This document shows positions 8,188 through 18,138 of a stretch of DNA of 64,000 bases, piece by piece (position 1 is the first letter of the stretch; each line of letters opens with the position of its first letter). The stretch comes from Granulicella sp. 5B5 (GTDB lineage: Bacteria; Acidobacteriota; Terriglobia; Terriglobales; Acidobacteriaceae). The notes under the pieces are model-generated. The model made no database searches and was not told the origin of the DNA. It saw only the letters and a program-made list of their open reading frames with translations. The translations under genes were made by a program, and so were the position numbers. The stretch lies in the NCBI RefSeq assembly GCF_014083945.1, contig NZ_CP046444.1, forward strand, positions 1 to 64,000, read 5' to 3'.

Positions 8188-11100
8188 CACTTCACCCCCT
8201 GCATCGCCAGGGCGTAGTGGCCGTTTCGCTGCGCGCCCGTATACGTGCTTTCGGCGATGCCGAACTCGATCTCCTCTGGAACCCGCATGGATGCTGGCGG
8301 CGAGGCTACTTTAACCGCACCCGACACCCCGCCGACTTGGGGCCGACTTGACCCCGACGACTGGCCCGCTGGCCCCGACTTCTTTTCGTCGTAGCGATAT
8401 TTCGAGAGCGCGTCCACGTCGATCAGGCCGCCCAACACCGGGCGGCCGCCGTCACTCGGCCGCGCGAACATCAGCTCGTAGACCATGCTCTGGCCTCGGC
8501 CGCCGCGATGGATCAACAGGTACTCCATCTCTTCCAGCCGATGCAGATGGACTTTCAACTGCGTATCGCCCCAGCCCGTATAGGCCCGCACGTCGCGCCG
8601 CGAGAAGCGATAGTCCGATCGCTCCATCTTCTGTCGATCGCACTCGGCAGCGACCATTGTGTCGATCGCCAGCAGCAACCGCCGCGTCTGCGGCGGCAGC
8701 TCATCGAGCGAACGGCCCAGCACCTCATGCGCGAGTTTGTTGGCCGTCGCGATGTCGGTCAGCGTGACCTCGATGTACTCGACCGCGCGGCCTCGATGCT
8801 CGACCATCTTCCGGGGCCGCTGATGCTGATGGAGCAACGCTATTGTGCGGATGAGCGTGAGGTACTTCATGTGGTCGCGCCGCGTCCGGGTCTGCGCGTC
8901 CTGGAACGTCAGCTCTCGCGCATACGGGTTCGCCACGAAGACGGGCTTAAGAAGACGCTGCGCGTTGCGATGCACGGCGAGGATCGCATCGCGGTCGCGC
9001 CGTTTGAGCAAGCCTTCAAGCGTCTGCGCCTCACGCTGCACACGATGGATCGCCTGTGTTTGTTCGCGCTCTTCGTTGACGGAGAGGACGAGGCAGCGGT
9101 TCAACAGCTCCTCGTCCAAGTGGATCGCCGTCGTCGTAAGGAAGATCATCACCGGCCCTTCGACGCGGTACTGATGCGTCAGCAGTCGGCCTGTGGCTGG
9201 GTCTTTGCCAGTGCTGGCGATGGTCAACACGCCCTCCGACTGCAACAGCTTCAACGCATACGAAGCCGAGTGTGCGCCCTCTTCTTCGACGATGGCGAGT
9301 ACCTTGTGCTTCAAGTCGGTTTCGCCCATGTAGAAGAGCGACTGGCCCGTCATCGCGGAGTATTGCACGCGCTGCTCTTCGGGCAGGAACGCCAGCACCG
9401 CTTCCATCAGCGAGCTTTTGCCCGCTGCGGAGGACGACTGCACGATCACGGCTAGCGGCGCATCCAAGTGACGGGAGACGACGCCGAGATAGCCGACGAG
9501 CTTGTTTGTTTCCTCGCCCACCACACCGCACCGGGCGAAGTCCTCGACGATGCGCTCTAGCAACCGTGGGTCGCATAGCAGCTCCATCGCTGCGGCCCGG
9601 TCCTCGTCGCTGATGGTCACGGCATCTTCTTTTGGAGCGAGGGCCTGTTTGATCTGCTCGTCCTGCAGCTCCTCCAGCTTCAACAGCAACCGGCCAAGGT
9701 CGCGGCGGATGACTTCTTCTTTGATACCCAGTTCCTCCGCTGCCTGTTTCATGTACACCCCGCGCTGCCGCGCGGAGTACAGGTCGAGCGTGTCGACGTG
9801 GAAGGCCGACTCGCCGCGCGGCGTATGGCCGGAGACAAGCACGTTCACCTTCAACAGCTCGTAGCTCATGTTTTTATTCAGGCCGCGCACGCGATAGCGG
9901 CGGTCGCCCTGCGTGAGGAAGATGTCTTCGCCGCGCACCTCCACCGGCACGTCGATGGTCGGTGCGGGCGCTGCCGCTGGCTCCATCGCCGCAACCGGCT
10001 CCGGCATGGCGGCTAAGAGAGGAACATCCTTTTTGATTTCGATGGGGGATGCTGCGGGGGCTGGCTCTGGTTCTTCTTCGACGGGTTCGACGGCGGCTTC
10101 GACCTGGCTCTCGATCTCGGCCAGTATGGATTCTTCTTCGATGATTTCTTCTTTAGCCGCTGCTTCGATCACTGCTGGCTCAGGCTCGATGATGGGTTCC
10201 GGCTCTGGCTCCGGCTGGATGTCCATCTCGATCACGCGCGGCTTCGCATCGCCCATCGCCCGTTTGCCCTTGCCCAGCCACTCAGCCTTATTGAGCAACA
10301 CGCCGAAGCTCTTCGCTGCTGGCTGCACTTTGAGCGAGTATTCGTTCGCATCCATGCCCTTCGGGAACATCACACGGAAGCACTCGATACCCATCTGCAT
10401 CAGCTCCACCGCAAGCGCGGCGGCGGCTTTGTCGCCCGCTTCGTCGCGGTCGTAGGCGATGTACACGCGCTCCGTGCCATGCTTCTCGAAGGCCGCACGA
10501 TGATCGGCTGTGAAGCCGTTTACGCCGTAGCTGGCCGTCACGTTGCGGAAGCCCGCACTCCAGAAGCTCAGCGCGTCGATGAGCGATTCGCACAGGATGA
10601 TTTCTTTCGAGACGGCCACGGCCTCTTCGTTCCACACGCCCGCATGAGCGCCGGGAAGATACAGATGGTCGGGCGTTCCCTCGCGGAGATTCGCCGTGAT
10701 CTTCCGCCCATACATCTCGACCACTTCACCGGAGCGATTGAACACCGGGATCACGATGGAGCCGTTGAAGTGCTCATGGCCGCTCTCCCGCAACACGCCC
10801 AGCGTTTGCAACCGGCCACGCATCTCCGCACCGGCGGCGCGGTTCTTCGCCGGTAGTCTGTACCCCAGCGTCCGGTTGGCGAAGCCCAGTCGGAACCGGT
10901 CGATCATCTCCGACGATGTGAGGCCGCGCGATTGCAGGTACTTCATCGCCTCCGGCGACTGCTTTAGCGTCTCGTTGTAGTAGTCCGTAACCTGTTTCAG
11001 CAGCAGCCGGTCGTCCGCCTCACGCGCGACTGGCGGCGGCAGCTTCCGCACCGTGCCCACCTTCACCGGCTGGATCGGCGTGGCCGACAGATGGTCGGCC

Positions 11101-11372
11101 CGCAACAGCTCGACCGCATGACGGAAGCTGATGCCATCGGCCCGCATCACCCAGTCGATGGCCGTCCCGCCCGCGTTGCAGGCTCCCATGCAGTGCCACA
11201 GGTTCTTTTTCGGAGTGATGATAAGCGACGGCGTTTTGTCGTCGTGGAACGGGCAGAGGCCGTGCAGGTCGGCCCCCAGCCGACGCAGTTTGATCCCTCG
11301 CGCCTCCGCAAGCCGCTGGACAGAGACTTCTCTCTTGAGCCGCTCGACCTCATCCTCCGGGATTCTTGCCAT
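8187..11372 (-). CDS. Primase-ATPase fusion (CHC2 zinc finger, TOPRIM, P-loop)
   Basis: 1061 residues. Domains in order: CHC2-type zinc finger (CPFHDDKTPSL, CMGACNAGG, residues about 35-70), DnaG-like TOPRIM region (LCESLIDALSF, VYIAYDRDEAGD, about 255-340), a Glu/Pro/Ala-rich linker (about 380-480), a P-loop ATPase with Walker A SSSAAGKSS near residue 655 and acidic motif AIVEEEG, and a C-terminal winged-helix-like region. It probably primes and unwinds the element's DNA for replication or for the complementary strand after transfer. The start has GGAGG at good distance. It is transcribed away from the Xre gene and shares the operator region 11373-11479. Confidence 0.85.
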   Translation of the reverse strand: MARIPEDEVERLKREVSVQRLAEARGIKLRRLGADLHGLCPFHDDKTPSLIITPKKNLWHCMGACNAGGTAIDWVMRADGISFRHAVELLRADHLSATPIQPVKVGTVRKLPPPVAREADDRLLLKQVTDYYNETLKQSPEAMKYLQSRGLTSSEMIDRFRLGFANRTLGYRLPAKNRAAGAEMRGRLQTLGVLRESGHEHFNGSIVIPVFNRSGEVVEMYGRKITANLREGTPDHLYLPGAHAGVWNEEAVAVSKEIILCESLIDALSFWSAGFRNVTASYGVNGFTADHRAAFEKHGTERVYIAYDRDEAGDKAAAALAVELMQMGIECFRVMFPKGMDANEYSLKVQPAAKSFGVLLNKAEWLGKGKRAMGDAKPRVIEMDIQPEPEPEPIIEPEPAVIEAAAKEEIIEEESILAEIESQVEAAVEPVEEEPEPAPAASPIEIKKDVPLLAAMPEPVAAMEPAAAPAPTIDVPVEVRGEDIFLTQGDRRYRVRGLNKNMSYELLKVNVLVSGHTPRGESAFHVDTLDLYSARQRGVYMKQAAEELGIKEEVIRRDLGRLLLKLEELQDEQIKQALAPKEDAVTISDEDRAAAMELLCDPRLLERIVEDFARCGVVGEETNKLVGYLGVVSRHLDAPLAVIVQSSSAAGKSSLMEAVLAFLPEEQRVQYSAMTGQSLFYMGETDLKHKVLAIVEEEGAHSASYALKLLQSEGVLTIASTGKDPATGRLLTHQYRVEGPVMIFLTTTAIHLDEELLNRCLVLSVNEEREQTQAIHRVQREAQTLEGLLKRRDRDAILAVHRNAQRLLKPVFVANPYARELTFQDAQTRTRRDHMKYLTLIRTIALLHQHQRPRKMVEHRGRAVEYIEVTLTDIATANKLAHEVLGRSLDELPPQTRRLLLAIDTMVAAECDRQKMERSDYRFSRRDVRAYTGWGDTQLKVHLHRLEEMEYLLIHRGGRGQSMVYELMFARPSDGGRPVLGGLIDVDALSKYRYDEKKSGPAGQSSGSSRPQVGGVSGAVKVASPPASMRVPEEIEFGIAESTYTGAQRNGHYALAMQGVK

Positions 11373-11418
11373 TTTTCAGCCCTCCGTCTAAAACCGTGTC
11401 AAGACCTTTTTGGTATTT

Positions 11419-11443
11419 TTCTTACAGTCGGCGACTGTAAGAA
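11419..11443. promoter_or_regulatory. Palindromic operator between primase and Xre genes
   Basis: TTCTTACAGTC-GGC-GACTGTAAGAA, an inverted repeat with perfect 11-bp arms. A further half site TTACAGT recurs at 11506-11512, inside the 5' end of the Xre gene. Its position between divergent genes suggests that the Xre protein binds here and controls both the primase-recombinase operon and itself. Confidence 0.65.
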
Positions 11444-11479
11444 GATATACAGCATATTGTTATATCAGGGAAGGCATCT

Positions 11480-11902
11480 ATGCACAGTTTTCTCGAAGAG
11501 TGCCCTTACAGTGAGGGCATGCCGAAGAAGTCCAAGCTCGCCCCCACGCCCGCCCAGAAGGAGACGCTGGGCCTCCGCCTCGCCCAGGTTCGCAAGGAAC
11601 GGGGACTCACTCAGGTTGAGCTGGCCGAACGCACCGGCCTGATTCAGGTCGTCGTCTCCGATTACGAACGTGGCAGGCTACGCCTCCCTGCGGACATGGC
11701 CGTGCGGTTTGCCGAGGTCCTGGGCGTCACCGTCGATGAGCTGTTGCAGTCGCGTAAGAAGAGCGGCGCGGCGAAGACGACGAAGCAGCCCAGCCTTAAG
11801 CTCGTGCGACGGATGGAGCAGATTGAGAGCCTGCCCATCTATCAGCAGCGGGCTTTGCTGACGACCATCGACACGTTCATCGCCGCCGCCGAAGCCAAGT
11901 AG
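11480..11902 (+). CDS. Xre-family HTH regulator
   Basis: 140 residues. The HTH_3 domain covers about residues 29-88 (LRLAQVRKERGLTQVELAER, then DYERGRLRLPADMAVRFAEV). The C-terminal part is a short Lys-rich helical region. The start at 11480 is preceded by GGGAAGG; a second ATG at 11519 (MPKKSKLAP) would give a shorter protein but its ribosome site is too close. It is the only plus-strand gene of the unit and diverges from the primase operon across a palindromic operator, so it probably is the element's repressor. Confidence 0.85.
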   Translation: MHSFLEECPYSEGMPKKSKLAPTPAQKETLGLRLAQVRKERGLTQVELAERTGLIQVVVSDYERGRLRLPADMAVRFAEVLGVTVDELLQSRKKSGAAKTTKQPSLKLVRRMEQIESLPIYQQRALLTTIDTFIAAAEAK

Positions 11903-12071
11903 TCGTCTCTCTGGTTCTTTTAAGAACAGAGGAGCAGACATGCTCCTCATGATTGGGAACCACTCGCAGCGGAGCCATCAGTCAAGGCCGCGCGTTCTGT
12001 GCGCGTTCATCGAAGCGCAGCGGAGAGCCTTTACGGATGGCGCAGCGGAGAGTACGCGCCAGCGCCGTCTT

Positions 12072-14819
12072 TCAACCGATGCTGAGGCCCTGCGATATTT
12101 CCATGCCCACCGGCTGCGGCCCGATGCGCTGTCCCGCATCCTGTTGTTGTTGGATCGCTGACGGATGCGACACGTCCCGGCTCAGCTCTTGCCCCAGCGT
12201 CTTCGCATCGTTCGTGTACATCTTCACGTCGAACTGCGCCCGCGATACCGACACGTAAGCCATGCGGCTATTCAGCAGCTCGCCGTGGGCCTGCGCGGAG
12301 TCAACGTGGATGAGCACGCGGTCGGCGGTCTGGCCCTGGCTGCTGTGGCTCGTCACCGCATAGCCGTAGTCGAGATGCGGATGCTGCCGCGCGTTGAACT
12401 CGACCTCGCGGCCCGAGTCCATGCGTAGTTTCAGATGGCCGTCGCCGTCGATCTTCTCCACCGTGCCCAGCTCGCGGTTTGCCAGCTTCTCCGCATGGTA
12501 CGGCGCTGTGAGCTGCACCCGGTCGCCCTGGGCGAACGTGCGCTCGCTGTCGCGGTAGACCGTCACGCCCTGCAACCGGCGAGGATCGTAGCTCAGCTCT
12601 TCGCCGCTGTGTCGCTTCACCGTGAGCGTGTTTGTCTCTCGATCTGTGGCCGTGACCCGCGCGTACTCTCCGGCCTCGACGCCCAGCGGCTTCGACCCTT
12701 TCGAGTAGCGGATGACATCGCCGCGCTCGTAGTTCTGCGCGTGCTGTCGATCCGCGCCGGTCACGTCCTGCCGCGCGTAGAGCACATGCACGCGCTGCTC
12801 GTCGTTTGACACCTTGCCATCGCTCTGCATCGCGCGATGGATGTGGCTGTTGATCTCGCGCCGCGATTCGTTGTCGGGCGAGACTACGAGCGTTCTTTCC
12901 GGCGAGCGCACGTACTCGCGGGCTATCTCGTCGATCCGCTCCACGCGGTCTTTGATCTCCACCACCCGACCCTGCTGGTTGAGATTGCCGATGGCCTCGC
13001 GCACTTCACCACGCGCAAGCTGCTCGACGGCCTCTTTCAGCGATGGGTCTTTCTGCCGGATGATCTCATCCAAGTGCGCCGTGCGAAGCCCCGCCTCCTG
13101 CAACTGCGCGTAGGGCCTGCCCGCTTCGACGGCCTCATGCTGCCGCGTGTCGCCGACGAACAACACACGATCATTTTCCCTTAGCCGCTCGACGAACGTG
13201 TGCATCTGCTTGGTGCTCGCCATGCTCGACTCATCGACCACGTAGAGTTTTTTCTGTCCGTCGTCGGGCTGCTCGCCGCGTGCAAGATGCCGTTGCAACG
13301 TCTCTGTCTCCATGCCCGCTTCGCCCAGCTTTTGCGCGGCCCGCGATGTCGGCGCAAGCCCTTCGACCTCATATCCCGCATGGACAGCGGCTTCACGAAC
13401 GGCGGCTAAGGAAGTTGTTTTCCCGGCCCCGGCCACGCCTTCAAGAGCCATCATCTGATCGCGGCTGGTCAGCACGGTATCGACCGCGTGCCGCTGGCTC
13501 ACGCTCAGATGCGCGTGCTGCTGCATCGTCTGTTCGCGCACGTTGCCATCGGCCAACACATCACGATTGCCCTGGCCCATCTTCATCCGGTCGATGATCT
13601 CGCGTTCGTAACCCTGCATCTCGCCGGTCGTGAACGCACGGCCCGCAAGCCCCTCTCGACGTGGAACCTCTATCAGCTCCGAAGACTGCACACGCTTATC
13701 GAACTCGGCTTTTATCTCTGGCAACCGCGCATCGCCCATCGTATGTTTCAGGGCGTCACGCATCAGCGAACGCTCATCGGTCACGGCCTCGCGCTCCATG
13801 CCGCGCTCTCGCGCGTAGCTCATGCCGTCATGCGCTGCACGTTGCGATGGCTCCGGCCTCAGCTCCACACCTGGCCGCTGCGCCGCCTCGGTAAGAACAC
13901 GCTGCGGTTGCTGGCCGTACTCTGCGGCCATCTTTTGATGTTGCGCCCGCACCTCTTCGTGCGAGAGCGGCTGCTTGGCATCGCGCGTCTGATGCGCCGC
14001 GATCTGCGCGGCCCCGGCGCCGCTGCGCCCCGCGGCCTCCATGTGCTCTTCGATCTGCTGCCGCCGCGGACTCGATGCTTCAAGATACTCGCGCGTGTAG
14101 CCTTTGATCTCCGGTTGTCCATGCTCGCCGCGCTCGATCTCGTAGCCCATGCCCTGCAACCGCGCCGCAAGCTCCGACCGATACACCGCCGTCGCGTACT
14201 GCTGCGTTTTGTACAGCTCCTGCGGCTGCAACGCTCGCGTGTTGCCGTCCGCTGTTTCGGTCACATTGAACACGACTGCGTGCGTGTGGAGCTGCGGCGC
14301 GGCGTAGCCATCAACAGGGCGGCTGCTGTCATGCTCGAACTTGGCGACGGCCCACGCGCCGGTCGTCTGCGCCGGAGCGTTGCCGCCCATGCGGGCCTGC
14401 ACGTATTTCTCCATCTCATCGAGCGCAACGCGCACGCTCTCTCTGTGGGCTTCGCGCACTTGATCGTCGCCGCCAACCAACGCCGTCAGCGATACGGATT
14501 TCGGTGCGCTGAACGTCGCATCCCATCCGGCCCGGTGCTCCATAGAACGCACCACGTCGCCGCGCTCGTTCTCATATTCACGCGCGGTCTGATGCCGCAC
14601 TAGCTGCTCGCCGGTCGCTGGATGCTGGCCCTCACTGAGCCGCGCGAACTGCTGCTCCTGCACTTCACCCGTCAAGCCCCACCGCTCCGCAAGCTGGCCC
14701 TGCCACTCGCCGCGCACGCGCTCGCCTTCGGTGTAGTAGTTCTCTTTAGCATTGGCGAACTCTTCCTTGTGATACGCCTGTGCCTGGCCGGAGCTGATGG
14801 GTTTCGATAGTGTGACCAT
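12072..14819 (-). CDS. MobF relaxase-helicase, TrwC/TraI-like (intact copy)
   Basis: 915 residues. MobF relaxases nick oriT with a tyrosine, stay attached to the 5' end, and unwind the strand with a C-terminal RecD/TraI-type helicase. Visible: tandem Tyr in ENYYTEGE near residue 28, metal site QLHTHAVVFN near 178, Walker A GVAGAGKTT near 480, Walker B YVVDESSMAS near 545, FVGDTRQHEAVEAG near 570, and the late helicase motif YAVTSHSSQGQT near 830. The length is close to TrwC of R388. It is the last gene of the RHH - coupling protein - relaxase operon and starts 3 bp past the coupling-protein stop. The left copy at 1-1972 is frameshifted. Confidence 0.93.
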   Translation of the reverse strand: MVTLSKPISSGQAQAYHKEEFANAKENYYTEGERVRGEWQGQLAERWGLTGEVQEQQFARLSEGQHPATGEQLVRHQTAREYENERGDVVRSMEHRAGWDATFSAPKSVSLTALVGGDDQVREAHRESVRVALDEMEKYVQARMGGNAPAQTTGAWAVAKFEHDSSRPVDGYAAPQLHTHAVVFNVTETADGNTRALQPQELYKTQQYATAVYRSELAARLQGMGYEIERGEHGQPEIKGYTREYLEASSPRRQQIEEHMEAAGRSGAGAAQIAAHQTRDAKQPLSHEEVRAQHQKMAAEYGQQPQRVLTEAAQRPGVELRPEPSQRAAHDGMSYARERGMEREAVTDERSLMRDALKHTMGDARLPEIKAEFDKRVQSSELIEVPRREGLAGRAFTTGEMQGYEREIIDRMKMGQGNRDVLADGNVREQTMQQHAHLSVSQRHAVDTVLTSRDQMMALEGVAGAGKTTSLAAVREAAVHAGYEVEGLAPTSRAAQKLGEAGMETETLQRHLARGEQPDDGQKKLYVVDESSMASTKQMHTFVERLRENDRVLFVGDTRQHEAVEAGRPYAQLQEAGLRTAHLDEIIRQKDPSLKEAVEQLARGEVREAIGNLNQQGRVVEIKDRVERIDEIAREYVRSPERTLVVSPDNESRREINSHIHRAMQSDGKVSNDEQRVHVLYARQDVTGADRQHAQNYERGDVIRYSKGSKPLGVEAGEYARVTATDRETNTLTVKRHSGEELSYDPRRLQGVTVYRDSERTFAQGDRVQLTAPYHAEKLANRELGTVEKIDGDGHLKLRMDSGREVEFNARQHPHLDYGYAVTSHSSQGQTADRVLIHVDSAQAHGELLNSRMAYVSVSRAQFDVKMYTNDAKTLGQELSRDVSHPSAIQQQQDAGQRIGPQPVGMEISQGLSIG

Positions 14820-14822
14820 GAC

Positions 14823-16865
14823 TCACTCGAAGAACGGATGCTGTTCGTTCACTGCTGCGGGCTGCTCTTGCTCCTGCTTCTTTTGGACGGGTCTGGGCGC
14901 GGATTGGGGCGGCTTCCGCTGCGGCGCTGGCTGCATCACCGGCTCATCTTTCACCGGCCCTCTCGCCGGCGTCGCCGGCGCTGTGGCCGTTGTTGCCGCT
15001 GCCGGCGTCGTCATCTTCCGCGCGACGAACTTCTCCGCGTGGCTCGCCAGCTCCATGTACGGGAAGCGCATCCGCACCACGAGGTTGCCGTGCTTCAAGT
15101 ACCCATGCAACGGGTCAAGCCCGCCCACCTCCGACGCCATGACCAGCGGCTCGCGCATGATGTCCCGCTGCTCGCTCTCCCGCCCGCGCGGGAAGCCCCG
15201 CGTGCGCGACTCGCGGAAGCGTTCGACCTCCACTTCGCCGATGGCTTTTGAGATCCACTCCGACGCATACGGCTCGCTGGTCTTGAGGAAGATCTTCGTC
15301 GCGGGCTGCGACAGCATCGCCTCCGCGACGTGGCCGTACAGAGACTCCACCTGCGCCTTGCCCTGGAAGCCCAGCACCATCGGATTGTTCGATTTTCTGT
15401 TCTCCGTGATGGCCGTCGTGAGCTGCGGCAACCGCTGCAAGCTCGCCAGCTCGTCCAGCACGAACCATGTCTTGCGCGGCGTGCCCAGCCCCTCGTTCAT
15501 CAGCCGCAACACAAGCAAGTCGAGCCACAGGCTGATGAGCGGTCGCATCCTCTCGCGCATCGTCGGCTTCGACGTTAAGAACACCCATCCCTTGCGCTCT
15601 TTCGCCCACTCCACCGTGCTCCATCGCCGCTGTGTCTCGCTCTCTTTGGGCAGCAGCTTGAACGCATCCGCGACCATGTTCAGCGAACCTAAAACACCGC
15701 TGCGCTGCGCCGCTGCGCCCCGGTCGATCATCGCCGCCATCTCGGTTCCTCGAACGTGTTGGTCGATCTCGTGCGGGTTGCACATCCAGTACGTGAGCTG
15801 CTCCGGCGTCGGCCTGAGATTGATTAAGTGAGCGAAGATTTTGCGCGGAGCTTCGACGAAGAACCTGTTCTCCCGGCCCTGCTCCGGGAACAGAGAAGCG
15901 GCTAAGGTAAGGGCCTCGGCCTCGTGCGGAACCTCATCGCCCGGACTCCAGAACGGACACCGCGCGTCCAACGGATTCAGCACCACGTCGCCACGTCGCT
16001 CCGAGTAAAACTGCGGCAGATATTCCATCGCCGGGTCGTACACGATAGCGGCCTCGCCACGGTCGCTGATCTGTGCGAGCATCTGCCGGATGGCCGCCGA
16101 TTTTCCGGTGCCGCTGTCGCCCACGATGAGGAAGTGCATCGCCTCGCGGTCGCGCGGGATACGCGCCCAGCAGCTCAGAGCTTTATGGAAGGTTCGGTCG
16201 TACCAGCTCTGCTCTTCGTTGATGAACGCAACCCCGTCCGGCAGATGCACGCGCAGCCCTTTCGAGCGCCCCAGCTTGGTGTTGAACTCCGCCGTCGTCG
16301 CCAGCTCCGGGCCGCGCAACCTGCGCCCATGTTTCCAGATCATCCGCCGCGCCCGGTCCTTCGGCACGGCCACGAACAAGGCCAGCAGGAAGAACGCCAG
16401 CGAGTAGCCGAACGGCCTCGCCACGTAGCCCCAGATGTCATCGTGGCGGAACACCCAGCGGCCCATCAGAGCGTGCAGCGCACGCTCGTTGTACATGCCC
16501 GTCGTCGATTGCAACCGCACCAGCCCGTCCTTGATGCCGTCGTCCGTCAGCCGGTACGCCAGCTTGCCGTCCGGCCCGGTCGTCGGCTCGATCTCGTCGC
16601 CGAGGATGAGCTGTGCCTGGCCCTTCGCGTCCACGCCCTCCAGCAGCGTGTACTTGCCCGTCATCGTCGCCGATGCTTTGCCCCGCACACCGCTCCTGAG
16701 ATAGTCCAGCAGGTACAGCCGCTCGGCGGCTGTCCACCCATGCCAGTAGTCCAGGCAGAACACCCCGAAGAAGAACACGCCGCTAAGGAAAAACGCCGCC
16801 CACGTCCACACATGCCACCGGCTCGGCCACGGCTTCTTGTACTCTTTCCGTCCCCACTCCGCCAT
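14823..16865 (-). CDS. Type IV coupling protein, TrwB/TraD-like (right copy)
   Basis: 680 residues with two N-terminal membrane segments, Walker A GDSGTGKS, Walker B FVLDELAS, the motif VLGFQGKAQVESLYG, and a low-complexity tail ending EQHPFFE. It should sit in the inner membrane and feed the nicked DNA with its relaxase to a secretion channel supplied from elsewhere. It is 2 bp from the RHH gene and 3 bp from the relaxase gene. The translation is identical to the left copy, which points to a very recent duplication or to one molecule assembled twice. Confidence 0.92.
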   Translation of the reverse strand: MAEWGRKEYKKPWPSRWHVWTWAAFFLSGVFFFGVFCLDYWHGWTAAERLYLLDYLRSGVRGKASATMTGKYTLLEGVDAKGQAQLILGDEIEPTTGPDGKLAYRLTDDGIKDGLVRLQSTTGMYNERALHALMGRWVFRHDDIWGYVARPFGYSLAFFLLALFVAVPKDRARRMIWKHGRRLRGPELATTAEFNTKLGRSKGLRVHLPDGVAFINEEQSWYDRTFHKALSCWARIPRDREAMHFLIVGDSGTGKSAAIRQMLAQISDRGEAAIVYDPAMEYLPQFYSERRGDVVLNPLDARCPFWSPGDEVPHEAEALTLAASLFPEQGRENRFFVEAPRKIFAHLINLRPTPEQLTYWMCNPHEIDQHVRGTEMAAMIDRGAAAQRSGVLGSLNMVADAFKLLPKESETQRRWSTVEWAKERKGWVFLTSKPTMRERMRPLISLWLDLLVLRLMNEGLGTPRKTWFVLDELASLQRLPQLTTAITENRKSNNPMVLGFQGKAQVESLYGHVAEAMLSQPATKIFLKTSEPYASEWISKAIGEVEVERFRESRTRGFPRGRESEQRDIMREPLVMASEVGGLDPLHGYLKHGNLVVRMRFPYMELASHAEKFVARKMTTPAAATTATAPATPARGPVKDEPVMQPAPQRKPPQSAPRPVQKKQEQEQPAAVNEQHPFFE

Positions 16866-16867
16866 CG

Positions 16868-17308
16868 CTAGACCTCCTCCGCCTGGGCTTCGCTCACCGG
16901 CTCCGCCGCCGCTCGATCCGCCGCACGCACGGCCTCCAGCCGCTCCCGCGCCCGCTGCATCTTCACCCCGTCGGCCCGCTCGATCAACCCGCGCATCTCG
17001 GCCTCGGTCATCGGCTCCTTGCCCGCCCGGAAGCTCAGATTCAGGAACAGCGACCGCAACGCCAGCACCTCGGCCAGCACCACCTCACCCGTCTCCAGCT
17101 CCACCGGCCCCGCCAGCAACGCCTCCCGCACCCACTCCGAGAGCGTCAGCCCCGCCGCCCGCGCACGCTCCTCCAGCAACGCGAACTCCGCCTCGCTGAC
17201 TTTGGTGCCCACCGATTTTGTGCGTAAGGGCGGTTTCAGAGAGCACCGCCTGAGCTGGATTCTGGATCGGGGCCGCACGATGCCTGTGCCGTGCGTCGGA
17301 CAGGGCAA
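16868..17308 (-). CDS. Relaxosome accessory protein, MobC/TrwA-like RHH (right copy)
   Basis: Same 146-codon frame as 4021-4461. The RHH core TKVSEAEFALLEERARAAG and LTLSEWVREALL is followed by a helical region rich in Glu and Arg. It is the first gene of the mobilization operon and lies directly next to the candidate oriT. The true start is probably a GTG inside the frame, since the conserved part begins near residue 32 and the first codon is TTG. Confidence 0.75.
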   Translation of the reverse strand: MPCPTHGTGIVRPRSRIQLRRCSLKPPLRTKSVGTKVSEAEFALLEERARAAGLTLSEWVREALLAGPVELETGEVVLAEVLALRSLFLNLSFRAGKEPMTEAEMRGLIERADGVKMQRARERLEAVRAADRAAAEPVSEAQAEEV

Positions 17309-17602
17309 GGGGGCCGGAGGCGGGCTAAGGGGTTGAGACTCATGTGGTTCCCCATCAGCAACGTGCGCTCGCCTCCAGAGTAACGCTTTTACTGGCGTTT
17401 TTCTATTAGCCGCCTGTTTTCAGCAAGTTCCCGAAGAGGAACTTGCGGTTACTCCGCAGCTCCCATTCTGGGGTGACGTGTCGGCCCTCAACCCGATGCC
17501 GTAGGCATCGCGCCTTTTGTTCGGGCGGCACGGAGGCCAGAGAGAGGGCCACGGAGGACGCTCTGACGCAGCAGGCCGCCCAGAGGCAGCCTGCACGCAT
17601 TG
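17309..17602. other. Candidate origin of transfer (right copy)
   Basis: Identical to 4462-4755. Hairpin AACGC/GCGTT at 17382-17386 and 17395-17399, nic-like TTTTTCT^ATTAGCC with the cut expected at 17404/17405, inverted repeat GCAAGTTCC/GGAACTTGC at 17423-17446 and CGATGCC/GGCATCG at 17494-17510. Also nearest upstream region of the mobilization operon, so its promoter should be here too. Confidence 0.5.
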
Positions 17603-18112
17603 CTACTTCGCAGTTGGTTTGGGCTGCGGGTCGGTATACGCCTCACAACTGACTGAGGAATCCACCGCAAGCATGTTTTTCATCGAAAGCGTGACCTTCG
17701 GCTGCTTCTCGATCTGTTTGATGGCAGACACGAGATGCTCCCGAGTCCATGTGCCGCCAAGCGGAGGAGTCGCAAAAGACACCCCTTCATCTGCATCCTT
17801 GGACAGTGCGAAGCGAGCGTTGTTTTGGATGTTGAAGTCCTGACGTCCATCATGGTCAGTCAGGAAGAGCGTGAACACGAAGCCATCCGCTCGTGAGGGA
17901 TTTGGATAATCGACAACGTAGAGCATTTTCTTCCCGGGATAAGACTTCTCATCCAGAAGGGAGCCGAACGTCCTCTTCGCCGCTTTGGACGGCGGAAGAA
18001 AATCCTTCGCGGCTAAGCAATGGGCAGCCCGATGCAAGAGCTCCTGACCTTGATCCTGGGCATGGGCAGCACAACTCAAGCAGATTACCATTCCTATCAA
18101 AACGCATTTCAT
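17603..18112 (-). CDS. Secreted small protein, probable immunity partner of Rhs tip 1
   Basis: 169 residues; signal peptide MKCVLIGMVICLSCAAHAQ, then a 150-residue domain of unknown family (YVVDYPNPSRADGFVFTLFL in its middle) with two pairs of cysteines possible for disulfides. It begins 26 bp after the Rhs stop codon (upstream ATG at 18127 possible). Position and export suggest it protects the periplasm or wall against its own Rhs tip. Known Rhs immunity genes sit exactly here; the activity itself is not shown by the sequence. Confidence 0.65.
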   Translation of the reverse strand: MKCVLIGMVICLSCAAHAQDQGQELLHRAAHCLAAKDFLPPSKAAKRTFGSLLDEKSYPGKKMLYVVDYPNPSRADGFVFTLFLTDHDGRQDFNIQNNARFALSKDADEGVSFATPPLGGTWTREHLVSAIKQIEKQPKVTLSMKNMLAVDSSVSCEAYTDPQPKPTAK

Positions 18113-18138
18113 GGCAGATGTCCTCATGCTCCCTATCC

